From Lucifuga dentata (lineage: Eukaryota; Chordata; Actinopteri; Ophidiiformes; Bythitidae), in NCBI GenBank assembly GCA_014773175.1, contig VXCM01001382.1, forward strand, positions 436,158-500,157: a stretch of DNA of 64,000 nt, in the 5' to 3' direction. A program made the position numbers and the translations under genes. The notes under the pieces were generated by a model, which was not told the DNA's origin, did no database searches, and saw only the letters and a list, made by a program, of their open reading frames with translations. Positions 10,141 to 22,700 of this stretch are shown one piece after another. The first letter of the stretch is position 1, and each line of letters opens with the position of its first letter.

Positions 10141-13100
10141 ATCTTTTTAATTTACATGACTTTCCAGTGTTTTGTTGTTGCCTTGCCACTGAGTTTAAAA
10201 TATACTATGAACATGATTATTAAAACAGGGGAACTCAGGAAATTGTGCAAGTGTATTAGGATAATAGATGAGAGCCAACATCTAGTTTCCAAGGTTTTCT
10301 TGTTTTATATTTATGCTTCTGCTGTGGCCCCTCTACAGTATTGATATGGGCATGATAATTGTTAAGAGCATCTGACAGCTAGACAGTAAATGCAAGACAC
10401 AGAGCGCTCCCTGATGGCTGAAGCCTGCAAATAAGCAGAGGCTGTGGTAGGCGAGTGAGCTTTTTTATGATATATATATATATATACACATGTTGACCGC
10501 ACTGGAATTGATTTAAAGAGGAGAAAATAAATTAGAGGTAAATACAATCATTCAACAGTAATTAGACTTTGTATTTATTCACACAAAACATAATACATTT
10601 TCTTCAATAAGGCAACACAATATATACATACAACTATATGAATGCCATATTTAGCTTTTATGTTATTTCTTAACTAACATGTCATTCATCACTATCACTA
10701 GCAATTATAAATAAATAGTTTAGCAAATCATATAAAAGAGTAACAGAAGCTAAAACTTCAAGTAATACTGTTAGTACATCCAATGCGACAATCCTCTACT
10801 CAGTGTGGTATTTTATGGTTTGATTGATTTTGGCAGCTATGACTGCATGACATACTGGAATATAAAATAACTTCAGCATCAGTTAGAAACAGAACAGCAA
10901 GCAAAGTTCAAATGTACAGTAACAATTTTCACAAATTATATGTTTGATAGCATAAACAGTAATGCCATTTTTTTTTTTTTGTTAGTAGTATAGATACATT
11001 AACACTGACATCATCATTAGGTGCTGGAGTGAGTTTCATTCCTAAAACTCAATATGAAGTTTTGTGATTTTAAAAAATGTGAAACTGCAAAAGTGTGCAT
11101 GCGTTGTTTTTTTTTTTAAATTGTGAGATATCTCACAAGCCTACAGTAATGAGTATGTGGAATGTATTGAAAGTAGCACAAAATCAAAGCCCCTGCATTA
11201 ATTCTATATCCGTTCTCATCACAGCTGATAAGATTACACAGTGTTTACAAAAATAGAATTCTCTTCTGCATCAAATGATAGCAGTGATTAGTACTGGATT
11301 AGAAGCTGACAGGACATTAAATAACTGTAAAAACTATCCAAACATTTAGAACCAGTAACACTGCTGAAATAAGAAAAATGTTATCACTCAATAGTACATA
11401 AAACAAATAGCTTACCTACATTTTTTTTTAATAAGCACAAATACACACATGTGGATTCATGAACAGTTAGTAACCAAATACTGGATGTCCCAAATGCCCA
11501 CAGCTTTGACACTCAGCTGCCTCCACCCATCTGAGAGTCTGAATTCAAGCCCAAAACCTGCTAATTAAGCCAAATATTAGGGGTACTAATTTGTGTAAAG
11601 GTAAATTCTCTGTAAATTTATAATAAAGTTGCTATACTGAAAATAAATATCACTGTAACCTGTCACTATCATCTTTTATAATTGTATAATAATTGTATAA
11701 TAATTGTATTATTCCTGAAAGCTCGACCATCAAAAACCTTGGAGTGATTTTTGATTCCCGTTTAACATTCCAGCCTCATATCAAGTCAATCACCAAGACA
11801 GCATTTTTTCATCTCAGTAATATTGCTAAGATCCGGCCTATTCTATCATTACATGATGCTGAAACTTTGATCCATGCATTTGTATCTTCCAGACTTGATT
11901 ATTGTAATGTACTTCTCTCTGGTCTTCCAAACTATGCTATTAGAAGTCTGCAGCTTGTCCAGAATGCTGCAGCTAGACTCCTGACAAAAACTAGAAAATA
12001 TGATCATATAACACCCGTTCTGGCCTCTCTTCATTGGCTACCAGTACAAGCTAGAGCTGATTTTAAGGTTCTTCTTTTAACTTATAAGGCCTTGCATGGA
12101 CTTGCACCACCTTACTTATCTGAGCTACTTACACCATACACACCAGCTCGTCCTCTCCGTTCTCTCGATGCTGCTCTCCTGGTTATTCCTTCAATTAACA
12201 AAAAATCGCTTGGCTTTAGAGCATTTGCTTACCGTGCCCCTTATCTCTGGAATACACTACCACTACATGTTAAAGAAGCAAGCTCAGTTGAAAATTTTAA
12301 ATCAAGGTTGAAAACCCACCTCTATTCATTATTTTACAGCCTACCTTAGATTATTACTTTTTCAAGCATCCTTTTAACTTTGCTCTTTTAATGTTCTTGT
12401 TTTTACTGTAACTTTGCTTTGATGATCTTTTTAATGTCCCTACTTTTTACCTTTACTGTAAAGTGTATTGGGACCATGATGCATGGTGATTTTGCACTTT
12501 AAATAAATTGATTGATTGATTGATAATGTATACAGAGTATGGACAATAAGGCAATGCAGTGACTGTGATTCACTAAAAAATGATTCATACCTTTCCTGTT
12601 TTATGCACTGGTATGCCTAAAATAGGTGAAGAAGCCTTCATCCTGATTACCCAGAATTCAAGGCTCATGAACACACACACTCACACACACAGAGACACAC
12701 ACATTGACAGACACTTGTTAAGCATGGGCAGATTTTTGAGTTTTTACAGAAGATATTATGAGAAATGGAAGCTATCCTCCTACTTTACATGCTTCTGCTT
12801 TACTTTTGGTTCACTTTTCACTTAAATACTCAACTCCCGATCAGATGTCTTAACATTAATGACACCATTATTTCCAGCAGGGTTGCATACTGATTAGCCC
12901 TCCAACATGAAACACCACGTTTGATCCCCTGTGACCGGTTGTTTACCTTCTGCAGTGTTGAAACACGCTTATTTTCAGAATCAAAGTGGTGTTTCAGTGA
13001 CTGATATGTGAAGGGATGATATAATCAAAGTGAATACAGAGGTGATGTAAATGGAGCAAATCATTCACTCACCACTTCTTCTGTTGCTATGGAGATTAGA

Positions 13101-13464
13101 TATGCAAACACATGGCTGAATTGACCATGACCACCATCTTGACCATATCAATTAATCATTTTTTCTGTTTACATTATGAAAAATAGGAGAAAATGATCAC
13201 ATGGGGACATCAAATCTGGGTGTAAATGATTTTTTGTGGTGAAAATTGTTAAAAAAAAAAAAAAAAAAAAAANTTACAGAACTTTATCTACAACAGACAG
13301 ACCATGTATCAACACTGTGAGGTAAGCTATGAAAAAAAAAATCTGTTGCCCGGTGCACACATCTGCATCTTATTAAGTGATGTTGATTTTTCAAAAGATC
13401 CAGAACACCCATCCTTCACGAACACACACATACATGCAAACACACACACACACACACACACACC
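10141..13464. other. Convergent 3' region between lrrn2 and elmo2
   Basis: No coding exon of either neighbour is seen here. The elmo2 3' UTR enters from the right; a minus-strand AATAAA (TTTATT on the plus strand near 10572) is one possible end, giving a long UTR of about 2.9 kb that would include the LINE fragment at 11700-12526. A single-N gap after an A-run is at 13273 and a CA repeat lies next to the elmo2 stop (about 13440-13462). Confidence 0.45.
11700..12526 (+). mobile_element. 5'-truncated L2/CR1-like LINE (reverse-transcriptase C-terminal part)
   Basis: An unbroken frame (to 12349) encodes the end of a non-LTR retrotransposon ORF2. Recognisable strings include LGVIFDSRLTF, HAFVSSRLDYCN, NAAARLLT, HWLPVQARADFK, YLWNTLPLHVK and FKSRLKTHLYS. 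After the stop comes a short 3' UTR ending in a (TTGA)n tail at about 12506-12524, typical of L2-clade fish elements. The endonuclease and the core RT domain are missing, so the copy is dead on arrival. The intact frame and clean tail suggest a fairly recent insertion. It lies antisense to elmo2, in that gene's 3' flank or UTR. Its exact left edge in the AT-rich flank is uncertain. Confidence 0.85.
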
Positions 13465-13676
13465 TCAACTGTAGTTATAGGTGAAGTTGTATGAGCTAGG
13501 CTCCTTGGGTACAGGGGGCGGGGCTTCTGGAATAGTGATGTTCTCAAGGTCAAGTAGGCGGAGCTTCATCTCCATGCTGATGAGTGTGTCTAGGTCACTG
13601 CGTGTCAGGTCACTGCCCATCTCTCTGCCCAGCAGCGCACATAGCCCATCAGTCCAGATGCAATACTGGTCCAGAA

Positions 13677-13723
<47 letters not shown>

Positions 13724-16700
13724 GGCACATCAATACAGTCCAAATTTACTTAGTCAAAGACAACAACAATGTTAGAGGTTGTCTGAACACAGATATTCTA
13801 TTAGATATTCTATTCTTTGAAATAATAAACAGATCGATGTAATGATAGAAATTGAAACTGGTCACGTCAGGAGGAATTTTTCTGGTCACATGTCAGAAGG
13901 GAATTTTCTTCATAAAATGGGGAAAAAAATGTACTAAGTTCAACAAAATCAAAGCTGCTGTCTTCCCCTGAACTACAACTTAGGACACTATTGCATATTG
14001 TTAAAATGTTCAAAAAAACAAACAAAAAAAAAAAAACTATCAGTACAAAGAATACTGTAACTAATGCCAGTTATATATTGTACTATAAATTGATTAGTTT
14101 GTACATATCAGCTTACCTCATACTTATTAGGTGCAACAAAGTTAAGAGTCTCATCAGGATCATAGAGGACAGAGAAAGCTAACTCCAGCACCTCCTGAGA
14201 AAAGAAACAGGTCACAAAACACATTATTCCTACTCTCCTATTCCTGCTACCCTGAATGAAAGGAAAGACTGAAAGAAGACTTATGTGGGTGGAATGCTTA
14301 AAAAAAAGATACAAAAAATTAAAACTACCTTGTTTTGTTTCAGTGCACTTTTCTCTTTCATATGAGGACAGTCCTTCCCTGTCACCACGGACTTGATGTC
14401 TGATACAGGAACTGGACAGAATACAAAAGAAACAAATATGTAAAATTTATTTAGCATTGAGAGTATGACACAGTGTGGTCCTTAGTGACAGAGTCAGGAT
14501 GCATTTTGGAAAGTTTATTTGTTTAGCAACAGAGGCAGTTGGTGATACGGTGCAACAAGGTTTCAAAGTCACTCACTCTTGTCACTCAGTAGCTCAAAAG
14601 GCACTTCACCCTGAGGTGACTCATCCAAATCCCCATAGTGCAGCACTTTGTGATTCAGAGAGAGTCTGCAGAACCAGAACTTCTCTAGAACGGGGGCAGG
14701 AAACACAGCGCTTAGTTGATCATCAAGAGCAGCAGTACTCCTTCAGCAGCAAAGCAAAATGATTGTGTTGATACCTTGCCTTCGGCGGTTCCCCAGTTTA
14801 CGGAAGCAGCTTCCCTCGCACAGCCGGTTCAGACGCTGTTGTTTAATGAGTTCCAATATCTCTGGCTGAATCCTCTCCCGCAGCTCACTACAGCACAAAC
14901 GCAGCATCAGCAACTTCAATAAAGCACAGGATTTCACTTGGATGCTTGCAATGTGTGTTGTAGTATTTACACAGAGAGAGCAGGGTTTGTTTTTTGATGG
15001 ATTATACAGGAACATCATCTGTCACTAAGACAAGGCAGAGAAAAGGCTGAAATACTTTGCTGCTGAGTGAAGCTCAACTTATATTTCATGTCAAAACTAA
15101 ACACAGTTAAGTTAAACAGTGGAATAAAGATGTGTAGTAGAATGAAAGGTAGTTATACACAGACTGACATAATAGGCGGAGACTGGAAGTCATCCTGGTT
15201 CATCCTTTCTGACTGGCGCAGACGCAGAATCTCTGAATAGTTGAGTCCACGCAGTTTATTCTTCAGCTGGTCTAAGGATGAGGGCTTCATCGCCAGAGCC
15301 CTGGTGATCTGCTCACGGACCACTTGCATAACCTGGTCAGGTTTGAGCATAAACACACACACGCACACACATGAATGTGCAACTGAGATGAGGTGGGACA
15401 AAACATCAAGCTTGATCCTGGTCAGTAAGTGGGATATAGAAATGTATACAGTATTCCTGTCCCATATATGCTTATTTCTTGTGTCTTTTCCAGACCTGCA
15501 GTGATTTTCAGCACACAGTGAGTTTTATTAAAGTGGAAATTCACATTCCAATTTTTACGTAGACAATACATTCAGAAATTTAGTAATTTGTTGGTGCTAT
15601 AACAAAATCAGGGAGTATTTCACTACCTAAAATATTTTTTTATAAAATGTCAAACAATTAATGTAGCTTTTTATATTACTGGCACAGTTTCATGCTGTTT
15701 GTTAGACTTGGTGTATTGGTCATGTGAACTCAGATTTTCATTTAAAGATATTATAACTTTAGGTCAGATTGTTCAATCATTTCACTTACTGGCCTATTTT
15801 CTCACTGAACAGCTCATTCTTGTGTTACTATACCTCACGTGTACATCGCTGATGGTAAAATATATTTGGTCGGATGCTGAATTAATGTCATATTCATTAT
15901 AATTGTAACATGAATTTTCTATTGGAGGGAAATTGAAGCAAATCTCCTTCAGTTATGACACCACAGAATACACCCGAGACTGTGAGTTAGGAGGAAATTA
16001 CACAGTTGAAACAGGGTCATAGCAAGGAATGTAAACATCTACAGTGAAAGCTATAAACAGAAGCTCCACATGAGTATAGTAATCACAATATCATTGTCAC
16101 TAACCAAGCATTCACGCTGAGTGTATGAATATGAGTGTGTGTGCTTCAGCTGAACTCAGACCTTATTAAAGTCCTCTGCTGTGGCCCTCATCTCCTTCCA
16201 GGTTTTATTTAGTAACTGGATACAGACACAGAAGAACTCCTCCCATGCCCGGTCATGTGTGAAGAACATGGGGTGGTAGTCGTTGCAGCCCTCATTAGCT
16301 ACACAAAAGAAATTATAACATTAAAATAAAAATATAAAACATAAAATAAATAAATGGTGAGCAAACAAAAGGCTTGATTTCAGAGAGCTACTTACGCAAT
16401 TCTCCAACCTGAAGTATCTCACACAGCATTCGAGTCAGCTCGATGGCGCAGCGACCAAAGGGACATTCATGTTTATCCTCACGGCTGCTGTTCTCCAGGA
16501 CGATCTGTTGTGACAGAGACGTGTTAGGTGTGACAGAGATCTGATCCTGTGTTCAGGGAGCAGAGCAAAGTGTATTTTGAGGCCAAAACTAACCCTGATG
16601 TACGTGTCCTGGTGAACCTTGGCCAGATACAGCATGTTGTCCAGAGCCAGCATACCCGGTGGTGTCTGGGTGAAATCCATGGCTGGGTTCACATGGTTCT

Positions 16701-19700
16701 ATAGTCATAATAGCAATGACAGTCCTAAGTCAGCACCCCTACAGCAGGTTGAAAACTGCTAAAAACATAAACGTATCTTCAATCTGTTCAAACAGCTACT
16801 TTACAAGCAAAGCAGAAGTAACTGAAATTCACCATGGAGACTCACAGTGAAACCTAACATCTTGTAGTCCTTAGTGTACATGGCCTTTCTTTTTTCTGTG
16901 CCTGTGGGGTCATTTTCTCCATCGAAAGCGATCCTACGCAGCTCAAAAATGATGTCTCTCTGAGCCTGGGAGACAGCGAAACAACAAAACAGCAAATCAG
17001 TAAAATGTCAAATGCCGAAATCATTTCTCAGGACAAATGTATATGTTTCATGACGTATGTATACTGTGATAACCATCCAAATTGTGACACTGACACTGAC
17101 TATACAGCTTAATAAAGCTATGCAAACAACACCAGGCTAGTTCTAACTAGACCCAGTTAGCTTTTAGATCAAATAATGACCTTTTTAAATATTTTTACCT
17201 GGTCATTAGGATCCATTTTGGTCATCATACGTTCTTCCAAAAGGTTAAATGTCAACACCTGCAGCACGTACAGCTGATGTGCCATTTCTGCTTTGATTGG
17301 TCGATTGCCTCTAATAACATGCTGGAAAAGAAGAGCTAAAAGTTAACAGCAAAGAATATATGAAGGAGAAACAACAGCACATCATACTATGTACTACAAA
17401 TAAATCCATCCCAGAAACTTCCTTTTACAGCAATATCAGTAAGTCACTTAGAGATAAGTCGGGGGTGTCAAAAGGCATTATTTTCCGAACAGATTTTGTT
17501 CCGCTTCATGGATTTCACACCATCTCACATTAACTTGTTCTGTCACAGCTTTAAAAATGAGTAAAGTCTTCTACTTTCTGGTCCTGACACGAGTGCCAAG
17601 GACCAAAAATTAATGCTGAACGGTGTTTTGAAAGATTTTCCACATGTCAATACCAACAGATTCCGTCGCCATCTTTTCTTTTTTTTTTTTGCATATTAAC
17701 ATATTATTTCACACACACACACAGCTTGTGACCTAATTTCACTTCTGAAGAATGTGGGGGAACAGCTCAAACCTGGTGTTCCCACTAAGGTATTAAAGCT
17801 TAATGGCCAGTGGAGTACAGCACTAACTCTGCGCTAAAGCAGCCAGAATTCATTTGTTCTCTTAGTTTGAAGTTTAATACTCACATTGAGGATGATGGAT
17901 CTCAGGTGTTTCTGGGCCAAAGTGCTTGCCATTTCCTGAGGGTGAAGAGAAACATCAATCCAACAAATGTGTCACATGAGAGGAACAGCATTAATAGCAT
18001 CACAAAGTAGTTCATAGCAGTGACTTTATTCTGCCTAGAAGGGACTTTCAACATTTCACCATCTATGACAATACTGCAACTAATTGATAAACTGTAATCG
18101 CCACTGCCCTTTAGGAAAAGTAACACTTCTAAATATCTCAGATTTTTAACAAAGCGAACAATAACATCTTGGTTACTAATGTCACCAAACAGGAGTTAAA
18201 GCTCATGTTTTGAAATGATTTGATGATTATTTCTATCATAGATACAAATATGTCCCCTGTCCAATAGCAGAACACAGCTGTGGTCCTTTTAGGTACCTCA
18301 GGGTTCCATTCTGGGACCACTGCTATTTTTCTTTTTTTTTTTTTTNTTTTTTTTTTTTTTTCATTTAATTGAATGATTGTTATTGTTTTGTTGCTTCTCC
18401 ATTCTCTTGTATTTCTAATATAACTTTTTTAAAATTTTGATTTCTTGAAAAAATGGAGAGATCCTTACAAGAGGAGAGGTCCTTACAAGCTTTCTGTCTG
18501 TCTCCCCCTTCTTTCACATTTCTTATTTTTTGTGAAAATTTTAAAAAAAACAAAAAACACACACACAATATATATATAAGCAAACAAACAGCTGCATAAT
18601 GCACCAAGACTCTGAAGCTACTTTTCCAACTCTAGTTTAAGTTACTAACCATACATCCTTCACACCTTCTACAAAACATGACAAGATGGTCTAACTTAAC
18701 TTTTTTTTTCAGTCTGTCTGCTGCTGCATCAAGCTATGGTTCTATCTTAACTTGCATGGATTATGCAGAGGCTTTCTATGACACAAAAAGAAAGAGACAG
18801 GAGAATGTGCCAGGGGTGGACAGGATGGTACGAGATGCTGAGGGACGAGTACTCACAGTGAGATGCTGGTCCAACAGGTTAGTATAGTCCTCCTATGAGT
18901 TGAAGGGAGGGAGGAGGAACGTGGGTGTAACGGTAATGGAAACAAAGGATGCAAACACATGGACCATGAGATACAGGGGTACATCATCCAGCCCGGCATG
19001 CAATGGAGTAAGAACATAAAACAGCACAAATAAGTCTGAAAGTCAAATAATCATGACATGTTGCCATTTGAAAACCTTTTCTCAGCCATTTTTTAATGTG
19101 ATGACTATAATTTTTGTGTTTATCCAGTTGGTTTTGAGATTATTTCACAAACCCAAGGGTTGTAGAATATTATGAACTCATGGAGGACCCAGAACGCCTG
19201 TTTAGTTGATGTATGTATCACATAGCCTTGATCAGAGTCAAAGGTTTGAAATAGACCCAGGAACTTCGTGGCATCACCTTGTTTCTCCCATTTGCTTCCT
19301 GTTTTTATTCACTGTTATTGAAATATGTTAAATAAAATCAAAAATAATAAAATCAAAGACTATAAAAGAAGTGTTTAAAAAAAAACACCAAAGTTGATAG
19401 TATAGCAGCAAGTGACTTTCATGGACACAGAATGAAAACTTGATGTATGATGCATAAAAACACCAAGTCAAAATTTAAGAGTGAAATACATATTACTTAT
19501 TTAGCATCATTTAGCAATTAAAATAATGAAATTCCAATCTGTCAGCATTTGAGCACATTTGTCCAGCTGCTGTATTTATCTCACTAACCCGGCTTCAGTT
19601 TGCCCTCCAGTGGCCGAAAACAGCAAGACAGCTGTTCTGAGTTACATCACATAGAAAAAAAGAACTTCTACTGCTAATACTTCAATTTTTAATAAAGCTG

Positions 19701-22700
19701 TCCTATGTATTTTACTACTATTTAATTCTCACATTCTTATGATTTAGATCTGGTGTAATGTGAATTGTTCTGTTTTAATATTGTGAAACCCTACAAACCT
19801 GAAAATAAATAAGTAACATCTTTAGCCTCTTGCATTATCCTGACAGATTAAGTTTAATTAAGTCAATATAGAGAATTATAGTTTAGAGCAAGACCAGACA
19901 CACACAGAGACAAGACAGTGCATGAAACATGGTTGGCTGGACACCGCACTATGATAACACACATGTGAGCTGGGATAGTAATTATTACACCAGAACACAA
20001 ACACAGAATAATGACACATGCTCTACAGACATTCTCGCTACTTTACTTTTTTGCAGATTTGACTTTGCTGCAGAGCTATTCCAGTTACTTAAATCACAAT
20101 GAAAAGAAATTATAAGCATTTATAGGAATATTAACAGACCATCACCAGTGATTTTTGCATGTTTAAGCCCAATAAATACGACCCGCATACATGCTATGTT
20201 ACTAATGACCATTTTCCAAAACCATATTTTTAGTTTTCCTGTTATTTGGTCAAATCCCCTAATCTTTCAAAATGAAATGTTCAGGTAATACATGCACCTT
20301 AAAATTCTATTTTACCTGCTAACATGTACATCCAAATGTAGAAGAGACGTCTTTTTTTAATTTCTCAGTAAAAGCTGTCTTCCTCTGGTACTCCTAGTGG
20401 AGACATACCTTTTCTTCCGTGCAGCTCCATGTTGGACAGGTTAAATTGAGAAACTTTGACAAAAAATTTAATAGAAATTTGCTGTGATGGATTACTTATC
20501 TCAAGCACATGTCAGGTCTCTATAACTTGATTTTAATGGCATGAACTGGAATGAACTGAAACCAACAACTGTCTGGAAAATAGGAAAAAACAATTCTAAT
20601 ATTTATCGCTCCAGTAGTATGTTTTGGAAAATGGTTGCCAGTAATGTAAAGTGTGCAGGTTGTGTATAAAGGGCTCAAACATGCAAAACCATGACCTTTA
20701 AATCCAAAAACAGTAACAGAGGACTCTTGTTTTGAAAGTACTATCTTCAACTAAAATGTAACTGCAACATTTTCATGTTTTCAAATGTAATGTTTTTAGT
20801 ATATCTGGATGTGATGTATATTTGTTTTAATTTTGCCTTCGCTGCTAACAAAGTAAGTTTTCTCCAGGTCATATAATGTCATTAAGTTCAGTCCTTGACT
20901 TGATAGAGAACTTTTCATGGAATTTCCTCTTAAAATAAATCCTTATTTACTGCATTCTGACGATTAAACCCAAAGAGTCATCCTGCAGCTCAATAGGCTA
21001 TTCTGAAATAACTGCAGCATAACAAATGTGCAAAGCTCTAAAGAAAAGTAAGTAGTATTTTGAGTGAGTGTATCATTACGGACAGAATCCATAACATGAC
21101 AGCTGGCAGACAGACGGCTAGTCATCAGATTAGTTCCTACTGGTTCTCATTGGAACCAGGTGAAACCGTACTGTTCTCAGCAGCTCCTTAACACCAAATA
21201 ACATACGACTATTATGAATTAAGGTCAGTCTATATTATGAGTGGCTTTTAATAATGTAATATGGGACATCATTAGTATCTGGTTCTATGCAGTAATTTAC
21301 TTTAATATGACACAGGATGCAGTGAGTGCTGTGCACCGACCTGCCGCCGGTCCTCTGGTGCCTTCAAGAAAAGCGCGTTGATGAGGGCAATGGCGTAAGT
21401 CTGGATCTCCTGGTTTGACCTGAAGCATTTCAATTAATGTAACAACCAGTTAGAAGCATTTTGCTCCACGTATCTTCCTGCTAGATTTAAAGGGGGACTC
21501 CAGTGATGTTACGCAAATTCAATTCAAATTCAGTTTTTTGGTCACTTGGGGCATTATTCAGCATGTATAAACAATTTTGTGGCTGCAGAGGGCACTGTGA
21601 AAAGTCAGGGAAACTGACCTCTATGATCAGGGGTTACTTCCAATTAGTGCTAAAGACTAAAGCCAAAAACTAAAGCCACTCCAAGAAGCTGGGTATTAAC
21701 TCATTAAAAAGTTGTAGGAGAACCTTAGTTTTCAAACTTGTAGTCTAAGCACCAAGACTTGTGTCAAAAGCACCAACAGGAAGTAACCCTGTGATGTCAA
21801 TAGAGGTCATTTTCTCCGACTTTGCACAGTGCCTACTATAGCGCCACACGCTCACACACAAAAAAAAAAAAAAAANAAAAAAAAAAAAAAACTTTTATAC
21901 AGTCATTTTCAGAAGCTGGATAATGCTCTCCAAGACCAATGCACTGAATTTGATTAGTAAAATTGATGGAATCGCCCTTTAAATTATAGCTTATCAAGAC
22001 TTAAAAAAAATGTTACATTACAACCCACCTTACTTTTATTTATTTTTTATCACTATTACCACTGATACAAAGGGTGAGTGCAGGAGTTTTACAAGCATTT
22101 CTTTTTATTTTGAACTGATTTGACTTGTGGTTAATAGCAGCTGCTGATGAGATATCACACTTATCAAGTAATTTTTGGCTATATTTAAGTCATAACTGTC
22201 TTATTTTCTTAAAAACAACTGAAAAAAAAAATCTCCAAGTGTAATAACAATATGACAGCATATAGAATATAATAATATAAGGGATAATATTAGGGATCAA
22301 GAATAGTTGAAAATGCAGTGAAATAACACAAGCTGGAGCACGTATTGAGTCTTATGACAGGATTCTTGCCTGTTTTTTTTTTTTTTTTTTTANTTTTTTT
22401 TTTTTTTTTTTAGACATAATCAAAGCATCCTGAACTCACCCTTTAACTAGGTTGCACTATGATTAAGTTATTCCACATCCACACTGCTACATTTACTCCC
22501 CCTCCCAAGACAGAGTGCAGGAAGCCCCTGTGCATGTGTGTGTGCTCACACTTGCAGGTGCCCGATGAGCTGTCCCACAGTGATTTCCTGAGCCACGCGG
22601 TGGTACAGGCTGTGGCTGTTGAGGACCATGCTCTCCAGGATGGCCAGGGAGCGCTGCAGGATGGACACATCCACCATGGGCTGGTTCACATAGCCTGCAA

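Larger units (their letters stand above)
18857..21340. other. elmo2 intronic sequence with a family A element
   Basis: Apart from the 36-nt cassette at its left edge and the transposon at 20131-20701, I see no further coding exon between the elmo2 exons at 17885-17935 and 21341-21419. Confidence 0.6.

Noticed and set aside
12096..12311. Overlapping second frame in the LINE
   Set aside because: A shadow frame of the reverse-transcriptase reading, which carries the recognisable motifs.
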